Source: an uncultured Sulfitobacter sp. (GTDB taxonomy: Bacteria > Pseudomonadota > Alphaproteobacteria > Rhodobacterales > Rhodobacteraceae). From it: a DNA stretch of 64,000 nt. Position 1 is the stretch's first letter, and every line of letters starts with the position of its first letter. The notes under the pieces are model-generated. The model did not search any database. It was given only the letters and a program-made list of their open reading frames with translations, and was not told the origin of the DNA. The stretch covers positions 11,304-75,303 of the forward strand of contig NZ_CANNBM010000009.1 of the NCBI RefSeq assembly GCF_947502895.1. Direction: 5' to 3'. The translations under genes were made by a program, and so were the position numbers. Of the stretch, positions 27,148 through 35,700 are shown one piece after another.

Positions 27148-27811
27148 ACCCGTTTGACTTTCGGCGCCCTTAAACCGGACATACCGAGTGCCGAGATGCG
27201 CATAATCTCGTTGGCGGCGGGTGATTGTCGAATGTTCACTTGAATGAACCTTTGCGTGCGAAATGATCTGTGTTCCCAATAAACAGGTGAAATTTGTCTA
27301 TTAGGTGGCAAAATTCAAAGGCTAACACTGTTTGAGGTTATAGTTTTCAGGCTGTCAGACTTTGTGCGGCTAATTCCTCTTAGACTATTCGGAGAAAACC
27401 GGATCAGGGAAAAATACAGCGAAATCCCCTTGCTCGATACGGTCATGGCAGTGACCTTGAATTGTCAGTGTTTTGGTATCCTGCTCTATCGAATAGCCTG
27501 TGCAGCTTCTCTATTTGAAAGAGTGTTGATCCGATTGACCAGCGTTTGGGCAGTTTGCCTCCGCGAGGTTTGATCTGGTCTAAGGGGTCATGCCCGAACT
27601 GAGCGGGCTTGAGGCAACGCGCGGCATCAGGATATATTTTCTAGTGTTCTAGCCCTCCTATTCTTGCACTCACGGTCCATGTCAGGGATGCTGTCTGGCA
27701 TGAACCGCGTCGGCGGGGATCGCCACAATCCTCCCAAACCGACACCGTTTGAAAAGCTGACGTCAAAACAGGACACCGCGTTAGAGAAAAGTCGGAAAGG
27801 GCCAGAACCAA
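27148..27811. other. Divergent intergenic region between the partner-switch operon and the Hpt gene
   Basis: About 530-660 bases, depending on the phosphatase start, with no convincing gene. It is AT-richer than its surroundings in 27280-27600. It must hold the promoter of the eight-gene operon and that of the Hpt gene. I see no clear palindrome or sigma-70-like element to name. Confidence 0.4.
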
Positions 27812-28177
27812 GTGAAAGAACCTCTTGAAGCCCCCCCCGAACAGAGCGCTGTAAAAGCGTTTTCCCGAATGGCACCTGCTACGGTTGCCGAAATGCTGAC
27901 GATTTTTCCTGAAGAAAAACTTGTTGATCTTGTGCGGAAATATGTAACCGACACGTCCGAGCGTTTTGCAAAAGTTACTGAAGCTGGTGCTGCGCATGAC
28001 GCAAAAACCATTGGTGAACAGGCTCATTCTATCAAAGGCTCCTCACTCGTTCTTGGATTTACCGATATGGCGGAACTGGCCCGTGCGCTTGAGCATCGCG
28101 CAGGAGAGGGTCAGCCCTGTGATGATATAATCAATCAAATAAGGTCGGAGCTGGCCGATCTCGTCACCTGTCTGTAG
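27812..28177 (+). CDS. Stand-alone histidine phosphotransfer (Hpt) protein
   Basis: The 121-residue four-helix Hpt protein has the phospho-His in EQAHSIKGSSLVLGF (His72) and a following helix ELARALEHRA. It starts with GTG. It could relay phosphate from a hybrid kinase to the receiver domain of the PP2C protein transcribed divergently from it, tying the partner switch to an environmental signal; this is inferred from position. No kinase is adjacent, the closest being the hybrid kinase at 14.6-17.1 kb. Confidence 0.85.
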   Translation: MKEPLEAPPEQSAVKAFSRMAPATVAEMLTIFPEEKLVDLVRKYVTDTSERFAKVTEAGAAHDAKTIGEQAHSIKGSSLVLGFTDMAELARALEHRAGEGQPCDDIINQIRSELADLVTCL

Positions 28178-28184
28178 CCTGCAC

Positions 28185-29645
28185 CTAGAATTTGAATTTG
28201 TAGGAAACAGAAACTGTTCCTCCCAACAGGCCCTCACCGGAATTATTGCTTTTGTTCCAGAAGAACCGGTTATTGGCATAGTTGCTGTAAGTTACGCTCC
28301 AGTCGTCATTGATCCGGTAGCTTGCGGTATAGGCAAAGTCAGCATCATAGCTTTCCTGTTGACCGGGGAAATAGGCATAGGCTGTCGCGCTGATCCGAAA
28401 TTTGTCCGTCACGGCATAGCTGCACGTTAGGTTCGCAGTGGTGTCTTTAGGGTTCGGCAAGCCGATGCTTGCCGAGCAGCCAATGGTTTTTTCGTTTGGC
28501 AACGAGATGCGCGGCAGCTTGTAACTTGCCCGTATTGTTCCAGAAGTCAGCGAGTCGACAAATACGCTGCCTGAATTATCGAAACGGCCCGAATAGTTGG
28601 AATAGCTCAGTGTAATCTTGTCCGTTGCACGATATGTGATTGCATATGTAAATTCCGCATCGGAGGGTGATTTCTCATGCCTGTCTGCGTAGCCGATGAC
28701 GGAAAGGCGCAGCGACAGCTTTTTACTCAACTTTGCGCCGCATCCTAGACTGGCACGGGGTTTTCCAAATCGCTCAGAGCCTGATTTGTGGTTCTTATAG
28801 CGCAAAGTGACGCTGCCTGTGATCGAACATGCGAGGTTGATGCGTTCGAAAAACGTCTTTTCAGGTGCTGCGTTCCGCGTCACCACTGGGGGGTCTTCGA
28901 CAGGCGCACGAACAACAGGTTTTGCCGCCACTGATACTCCAGAAGTGAACGGCTTGTCCTTTTTGCGCGCAGCGACATGCGGCTTTTTCTTTGGTTTGGT
29001 TTTAATCTGGCTTGCAGGTTTCTGCACCGTCACGGGTACTAGGTTTGATGCTGATACGACGGCTTCTGCGCTTTCAATTGCTACGTTGCTTTGGGTTGTG
29101 GGAATATCTGGTGCGGCCTCTGCAACGGTTGGAGCCGACGCAACGATCTCAGGTGCTACTGGCGCGGTGCCGGTCCCTGCAAGAATCCATTCTGCCAGAT
29201 ACCGCGCAAGAGCAGAGCCATCGGGAGCGGCCGGCATAACAGGTTTGGGTCCATCGATCGCAGCCACTGTCGTATCAGCAGCACCATCGCCCGAAATGAT
29301 ACAGGAGACGCCGGTGGTGCAGCTCAAACGATACAGAACAGTTCGCGTGTCCTGTACCCGCATGACTTTGCCCGACCCGTTCGGAAACAGAACATACCGC
29401 AGCCCGTTAACGTCGCCTTGCTGGTAGCGCGAAGCATGCCTTGCACTGGGAAGGTCGACAATGATTTCACGGGCAGCGGGAATGGCAAGACTGGCAGTAT
29501 CCAAAACAACAGTCCGCGTTTCAGCCGCAGGCAAAAGTTCGGGAACAGGAGAGAGTGTCCTCTCTGAACTGGTCTGCGCGCTCGCGATCGACGGAAGCAG
29601 CGCCACTGCAATTGCAGCCTGCGTTATGAACCGCAACGGGTTCAC
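28185..29645 (-). CDS. Secreted protein with N-terminal unknown domain and C-terminal outer-membrane-barrel-like region
   Basis: About 486 residues from the GTG at 29645, which begins a good signal peptide (cleavage near SIASAQT) after a GGAG site; the frame extends to 29831 without a signal peptide. Residues ~60-156 contain NGLRYVLFPNGSGKV and YRLSCTTGVSCI, matching the secreted protein at 18.5 kb. A low-complexity Pro/Thr/Lys linker follows. The last ~215 residues are alternating beta strands, including ITLSYSNYSGRF and VTYSNYANNRFF, and end in SYKFKF with the terminal Phe of outer-membrane barrels. A polymer-export or anchoring role is possible but unproven. Confidence 0.7.
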   Translation of the reverse strand: MNPLRFITQAAIAVALLPSIASAQTSSERTLSPVPELLPAAETRTVVLDTASLAIPAAREIIVDLPSARHASRYQQGDVNGLRYVLFPNGSGKVMRVQDTRTVLYRLSCTTGVSCIISGDGAADTTVAAIDGPKPVMPAAPDGSALARYLAEWILAGTGTAPVAPEIVASAPTVAEAAPDIPTTQSNVAIESAEAVVSASNLVPVTVQKPASQIKTKPKKKPHVAARKKDKPFTSGVSVAAKPVVRAPVEDPPVVTRNAAPEKTFFERINLACSITGSVTLRYKNHKSGSERFGKPRASLGCGAKLSKKLSLRLSVIGYADRHEKSPSDAEFTYAITYRATDKITLSYSNYSGRFDNSGSVFVDSLTSGTIRASYKLPRISLPNEKTIGCSASIGLPNPKDTTANLTCSYAVTDKFRISATAYAYFPGQQESYDADFAYTASYRINDDWSVTYSNYANNRFFWNKSNNSGEGLLGGTVSVSYKFKF

Positions 29646-30110
29646 CGCTGCCGCTCCACTTCGCGCTTCGTTTTTGATCCCGCAAACACCCGCGGACAAA
29701 AAGGCTGCATGCCCAGACACCTCAATCTTGTTTCGGGTCAGTATGTCACTGTGAAAAGTGGCATCTATTTGTCGCCCGAAATTATCTACACGTATTAGTA
29801 CGCATTTGTTGCAAATACCGCGCCCTTGCATGGCGCGATCCGCATTCCTGACGGCTGCATCGCAAGAATATCACTGTCCCGCAATCACCTGAGTGCCAGA
29901 CTATGCCATTGACCGCGCCCTCTATCCCGCAGGGGTGGCGTACCTATCCGTTTGGGTCATTCCTTACCTCTTTGCCAGTCTGCCCAAGGGGATTTTCTCT
30001 CGCCATAAAGCGTCAACAGCCTTGCTCGGACGCAATAACGCAGTCCGAGGGTCAGGCTAAGACACGCTGAGCGACATGCTTGCTCTGAGTTACCGAGAAA
30101 AGGAAACGAC
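29646..30110. other. Intergenic region upstream of the RTX gene
   Basis: About 465 bases between divergent genes. Apart from the AAAGGAAA-type ribosome site just before 30111, I see no gene and no strong repeat. The promoters of the barrel-like protein and the RTX gene must lie here. Confidence 0.35.
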
Positions 30111-32558
30111 ATGACGATTAACCTGAGCAACGAGGTTTTTGAATTCACTGGCACAGCAGAACATGACGTCCTTGGTGATGGTTTAGACAACATCGACGGC
30201 GCTGTTTTATCGATCTCTGCGCAGGATGCCATACGGATCAATGGCCGTCAGGGCGACGACGAGATCACCACAGGTCGCGGCAATGATCTTGCTGCTGGCG
30301 ATATGGTCGGTGCTGAATGGACGTTGGTCAATGGTACGTGGACCTATGATCGAACTGCCGTTGTTCACAGCAATTACGGTGCTGCCACTTCTTTTGACGA
30401 TACCATCACATCAGGCGCAGGCAATGATGTGCTGCTTGGAAATGGCGGCAATGATCTGCTGTTTTCGGGTGCCGGCAATGACATTGTAAACGCGGGCTCA
30501 GGCAATGATCGCGCTTTTGCGGGTCTGGGCAACGATACGGTCAACCTAGAGCGGGGCGATGATTACGCCGAGGCGGGTTTGGGCAGTGACATCGTCAATG
30601 GCGGCGCTGGCAATGATGTGATCTACGGTGATCTGGCGGGTGACAACCTTCTGGCCAGCGTGGGTGTTGATGCTTCTACCTTTGCAGCATTGGCACAAGG
30701 CGGGGCATGGGCCATTACCGATAATCAGGGCACAACGGAAATCTCGCAATCCGCAGCAACAGTTGCAGGTGAGACATATACAATCGCTTTTGATCTGGCC
30801 GCAAACTTTTCGGCCGGTAACTCTTCAGCCACAGTCGAAGTGATCTGGAATGGCGAAGTCATCGCCACGGTTGAGACAACTTCAGGCGCCTTTCAGACGT
30901 TTCAGGTCGACGTTGTAAGCACAGGCAATGAGGGTGCGCTTAGCTTTCGCGCGGTTCAAGGCTCAGATGGCATCACCTACAATTTTGATGGACCGATCAT
31001 TTCCTACAAGACAGAAATTCCCTTCGGTGGCGAGGCGATCACCGTTGACGCATTCGCCGCTGGGCAGTCCAATCTCTATCAGGTCATCAACGGGCAGCTG
31101 AATGTCTTTGATGTGCAGAGCAATGAATACACCGTTGTTGGCGACGCACCAGATTTCCGCATCAACGCCGTTGGCTTCAACGTAGAAGACAATCTCATCT
31201 ACGGCGTGGCAAAATCCAGTGGTCTGGATGCGCTGGGCAATCAGGTCAACAGCTCTGACATCGTCATGATCGACGCCAGCGGCGACGCATTCCGCGTAGG
31301 CGACGGGTTTTACGGCGATTATGTGGGAGACTTTGATGCCGACGGCAATCTGTGGACTTTCCACACTGGCCTGAACCGCATCAGCGTAGTCGATGTCGAT
31401 ACCTTCGACGCAGACGGTAATCCAGTCATCCAGTACTTCCACTTCCCTAGCAACATGTTCACAGACCGCACATATGATATCGCCTTCAACGCCAAGGAAA
31501 ACTGCTTCCTTGCGGTGGTCGCGCCCGATCACAATGGCGGTAGCGGCCGTGTCGTGCGCATCGATACCGGCAGTGTGACCGAAGGCGGCATACCGACATT
31601 CTCACAGCTTGAAATCACCGGCACCCTCCACGGTGATACAATGCTCGACGGTATGCCGCGCGGTGCTTATGGCGCGGTATTCTTCGATGGTGACGGCAAC
31701 CTCTATTTTGGTCTGAACAATGGCGATCATGATCTTGATCCGTCCTCGTCGACCCAAGGCGGTATTTTCCGCGTTGATATGGATTGGCACGCAGGTGAAG
31801 CCTTTGCCGAATTCATGGCTGAAACTGTTTCAACAGGCTCGAACGACGGTGCTGTTGATCCTCGCTCTGCTGATGCCTTCGCCGAGATCGACGCCGAAGC
31901 TGCGGTGCTGTTGCGTGACCCGATACTGACCCAGGTGGAAGGTGGCAACGACACCCTGCGCGGCGGAGAAGGGAACGACGAAATTTATGGCAATGCAGGG
32001 GCAGATGACATCAATGGCGGCGCTGGCACCGATATGCTGTCTGGCGATCAGGGCGATGACAGGATCTCGGGCGCGTCTGGAAACGATGAACTTCTCGGCG
32101 GTTTGGGGGCCGATAGCCTGCGCGGTGAGGCCGGAGACGATGCGCTGAGCGGAGGTGACGGCAATGATTATCTTTCGGGTGGAACGGGCCGTGATGTTTT
32201 GAACGGTGGCGCAGGGACTGACCGGATCGTCGGCGGAGCAGGGGCAGACGAAATTCATGGTGGCGCGGGCAACGATCAACTTTGGGGTGGCAACTGGAGC
32301 AGAGATTCTACCGCTGATACCTTTGTTTTCGAAGAAGGAACCGGTCGGGATTTTGTCTTTGATTTTGAAGCAGGGATAGATTTTCTCGATTTGAGTGCTT
32401 TTGATACAGATTTCGAAGAAATCACAAACGCTGCCCGTGATGAAGGATGGGCAACAACAATTGACCTGTCCCAGCTCGACGGGGGGCAAGCGGGCGACCA
32501 CATCACACTGCTATCCGTTGAACTGGCAGCACTTGAGAGAGACGATTTCATTCTCTGA
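30111..32558 (+). CDS. RTX calcium-binding protein, probable type I secretion substrate
   Basis: The 815-residue acidic protein has no N-terminal signal peptide. It has two blocks of GGxGxDxx calcium-binding nonapeptides: about 40-170 (e.g. GAGNDVLLGNGGNDLL) and about 620-760 (e.g. GGAGTDMLSGDQGDDR). Between them are a beta-sandwich-like region and a repeated-strand region (e.g. DGDGNLYFGLNNGDHD) resembling a beta-propeller-type secreted domain. The C-terminus (TGRDFVFDFEAGIDFLDLS and the final DDFIL) is typical of type I secretion signals. No HlyB/HlyD/TolC genes are in the window. It is probably an exported surface or matrix protein, possibly linked to the adjacent polysaccharide genes. Confidence 0.88.
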   Translation: MTINLSNEVFEFTGTAEHDVLGDGLDNIDGAVLSISAQDAIRINGRQGDDEITTGRGNDLAAGDMVGAEWTLVNGTWTYDRTAVVHSNYGAATSFDDTITSGAGNDVLLGNGGNDLLFSGAGNDIVNAGSGNDRAFAGLGNDTVNLERGDDYAEAGLGSDIVNGGAGNDVIYGDLAGDNLLASVGVDASTFAALAQGGAWAITDNQGTTEISQSAATVAGETYTIAFDLAANFSAGNSSATVEVIWNGEVIATVETTSGAFQTFQVDVVSTGNEGALSFRAVQGSDGITYNFDGPIISYKTEIPFGGEAITVDAFAAGQSNLYQVINGQLNVFDVQSNEYTVVGDAPDFRINAVGFNVEDNLIYGVAKSSGLDALGNQVNSSDIVMIDASGDAFRVGDGFYGDYVGDFDADGNLWTFHTGLNRISVVDVDTFDADGNPVIQYFHFPSNMFTDRTYDIAFNAKENCFLAVVAPDHNGGSGRVVRIDTGSVTEGGIPTFSQLEITGTLHGDTMLDGMPRGAYGAVFFDGDGNLYFGLNNGDHDLDPSSSTQGGIFRVDMDWHAGEAFAEFMAETVSTGSNDGAVDPRSADAFAEIDAEAAVLLRDPILTQVEGGNDTLRGGEGNDEIYGNAGADDINGGAGTDMLSGDQGDDRISGASGNDELLGGLGADSLRGEAGDDALSGGDGNDYLSGGTGRDVLNGGAGTDRIVGGAGADEIHGGAGNDQLWGGNWSRDSTADTFVFEEGTGRDFVFDFEAGIDFLDLSAFDTDFEEITNAARDEGWATTIDLSQLDGGQAGDHITLLSVELAALERDDFIL

Positions 32559-32643
32559 CCAAACCATCGCGCCCGACAACCGTGAAAGGAGGTCGGGCCT
32601 GCCAGAACTGATAATTTGCGAAAACCGAAATCAGACCAAAGAA

Positions 32644-32670
32644 CGGGCCTAGTACAACCACTAAGGCCCG
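32644..32670. terminator. Hairpin between convergent RTX genes
   Basis: CGGGCC-TAGT pairs with ACTA-AGGCCCG around a short loop, with one bulge. A second perfect repeat, GCCCGAC...GTCGGGC, lies at 32571-32598. Both are in the 191-base space between the two convergent genes, as expected for bidirectional terminators, but neither has a strong T-run. Confidence 0.5.
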
Positions 32671-32749
32671 AACAAACTGCGCGGCTTTAAATGTTCATTG
32701 GTTGCGGGAGGGCGCAACCGCCGTTGCCTCCCCGTCGCGACTTGTGCGG

Positions 32750-35700
32750 TCAGACCAAAATCATGTCGTCGGTCACATTGTTCAGTTGGTACCGCTCGAA
32801 TGTGATGACTGTTCCCTGGTCTTCAAAAATAACGTTCCCGGCTGATTGGGTCAGGTGCGAGCGGGCGTCGGCTGCGGTATCATATCCAAAGCCACTGAAG
32901 GACAGATAATCCCACGCTTCCAAATCAACCACTTTGTTTGACGCGCCGTCTTCTTGATCGAACATAAATATATCCGCCATCGCGCCACCAGCCAGGACAT
33001 TGCTATCTGCACCACCGTTGATTTTATCATCGACGCCTTGCGCGCGGATCCAACCCTTCACATCGCTGGCTGTTTTATTTGCAAATTCCTGGCTTTGGGA
33101 AAACCCGTTTACCAGATTTGCACTAGTGAACGTGTCACTCAGTTGGGATGTCCATCCTGTCACCTCATCTTGTGAGACTTCACCAGCATCGAAATCTCTG
33201 CCTAGTACATTGTTATACAACAACTTAACAAAGTCTTCAGGGTCGTCGAGAGAACCATAAGCGTTCTGGAACTCTTGTGAATTGGTGAAGCCCGGAATGA
33301 TATCAACCAGCGCCTCACCGTTCGCAAGCCTGCCCAACCAACCAGTAAAACCAGCCGCATCCGGTTCACGGTCCAGCGTCGCCTGGTACAGGCGATAGAC
33401 ATCGTCCGACCAAATCGCAGGGTTACTGTTCACACCCAATTTGTTCGCAGCCTCCGTGGTCTTATTGATCAGCTGCTGGCTTTCCGCAAAACCGTTCACC
33501 ACGTCAGCGCGGGTAAAGGTATCTGTGATGCGATTGGTCCAATTGTCGATCTCAGTCTGGGACACTTCACCCTGATCAAAGTCGCGATCAAGGACGTTGA
33601 TGTACATTTGCTTTACGAAATCTGCATTGGTGAGCGCGGAGTAGGTATTTTGAAATTCTTTCGAGCCGACGAAGCCGTCGCGCACTTCGGCAAGAGTCCT
33701 GTTGCCGGTGAAAAGTTCGCTGGTCCAGTGCTTGTGACCCATCTCGTCTGGTGTACGGTTGAACGTCGCTTGGTACAGGCGGAACACCTGGTTTGCTTCG
33801 GGCAATGCATAGCGAAGCTCGAACCCATCACCATAAAGATGGTCGCCACCTTCGCCGCCACTAAGTATATCCGTGCTTCCGCCGCCACTTATCGTGTCAG
33901 CGCCCTCAAGACCCAAAATCTCTTCGGCCTGAATCGTTCCGATGATCAGATCATCGGATGATGTGCCAAGCGATGTGACCGGTATGACCGATGGCAGAGA
34001 GGCATCAACGAATTCGCGTGTCCCGCCGCCGTCAACATAGCTTACGCGGACAGAAATCGTTTTGCCTTCGTCCGCTTCTGTCACCGTATAGGAATTACCG
34101 GTCTCACCTACCAGCAATCCGGCTGCTTCGGCGCTGAATGCCCTATCTGTGAGGAATGTTGTGGTGCCGTCCGAATTGATAGTCGTGAGCACTCCCCCGC
34201 TGAGAGCGTAGTCAATGTCCGGGCCATTGACCCACTGATACTTTAGTTCGCCCAGACCGTCTTCGTCCATCAACGTTGACGCGACCGTCAACGTCTCCCC
34301 GACCCTCGGTGTACCTTCGATGGAAACGCTCCCGGTTGGGGCGCTGTTGACGTCGGGCAACACGAAAGACCCTTCGACGGCGGCAGTGCCTGCCAAATAA
34401 TCGAACCGATCCTCAAAGATATCGACCGTCAACAAATCGAGATCGGCCGAAGCGCGGAAGAGTGGCCCAAGCGCGAGGTTCTGCTCGAAGACTTCAATGT
34501 CCGTCAGCCCCAGATTGGGGATTTGTGACAGTGGCAGCGACAGTCCAAGTTCGAGATTGGCCTTGAGAATATCGAGCGTATAGCCAATGGCGAGCTTCAG
34601 TTCGGTATCGTTGAAGAACTCTGCGTCGGGCGTCAGGGTCAGGGTATAGTCAATCTCGCCATCGCCGTTGACGTCTTCCAGCGCACTGACATTTTCAAAC
34701 ACCAATGCTTCGGCAGCGCTCGCAAGGATACGCTGTGATGTGCCGTCCTCAAAGGTGACCTGATAGTCCATGTCATCAATGCGCAGCGCAAACTTCTGGT
34801 CGAAAGCCGCATCCGCACCGATTTTGAGATCGGCAATGTCCAGACCAAAGTCCAGCGCAACAGCACTGTTGATCACCGCCTGCTGCTCTGTGGTAAGGTC
34901 TGACTCTTCCAGCTCGTCCGCCAGGCTCCAGCCGCGCTGGAGCGGGTTGAAGTTGACCGATGTCTCCGGGGGAATACCCAGCACCTGGCCAACAATAACA
35001 GTGGCCAATGTGTCGACGTCTATCTCGATTTTGGCGACCTCGTTCGAGGTGCCCGACGAAGTGAAAAAGCCAAGCGAGCCGACATTGGCCAGATCAAGGC
35101 CAGAGATATCGTTCATAAATGTGTCGATGTGGAACAGTGCTGTGTCCGAGCCAACTGCAAGCTCGATAATCGGGATAAAGCCGTCATCGCTGATCTCGTC
35201 AGCGGCGGTCAGCGAGTCGAAGACCGCCTCGATAATTTCGAAGAAGTCGGTCTCGCCAAACTCGGTGGGCGCGCCGTTGGCCTCCAGCAAGGTTTTGAAG
35301 TCTTCTGAAAAGCCAAGTTGTGCGCTGGCAAAATCGGACAGGATTGTTTTGAGGTTATCGAGGACATTCGTCTCGTCCTTGTAAAAGTCAGGCGAAAATT
35401 CGGCTTCCTTGCCTTCGGTCTCAAGAATGGGGATGCCAAAGTACAAACCTGTGATGATCTCATCCACCCAGTTGCCGAATTCGATCTGGATCTGGTTGTC
35501 TTCGTTAAATTCGGGCAGCTGGAAGGCCGCGATAGGCAGGTCCGGCAGGATGCCAGCGTCTGCAAGGTTGGCAGTGTCGATGTCGATAATGTCAAAGACG
35601 CCGCTGATCGAGAAATACTCGGTGGACGTGCTAGGGCCCTCGCTGTCGAACAGATCAAAGCCGATGGCCTTGCCAAAGTATTCGGTCATGATGTCGACCG

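Noticed and set aside
30111..32558. RTX repeats as a CRISPR-like or tandem DNA repeat array
   Set aside because: The periodic DNA similarity is fully explained by the coding of GGxGxDxx nonapeptides. No CRISPR array was seen anywhere in the window.
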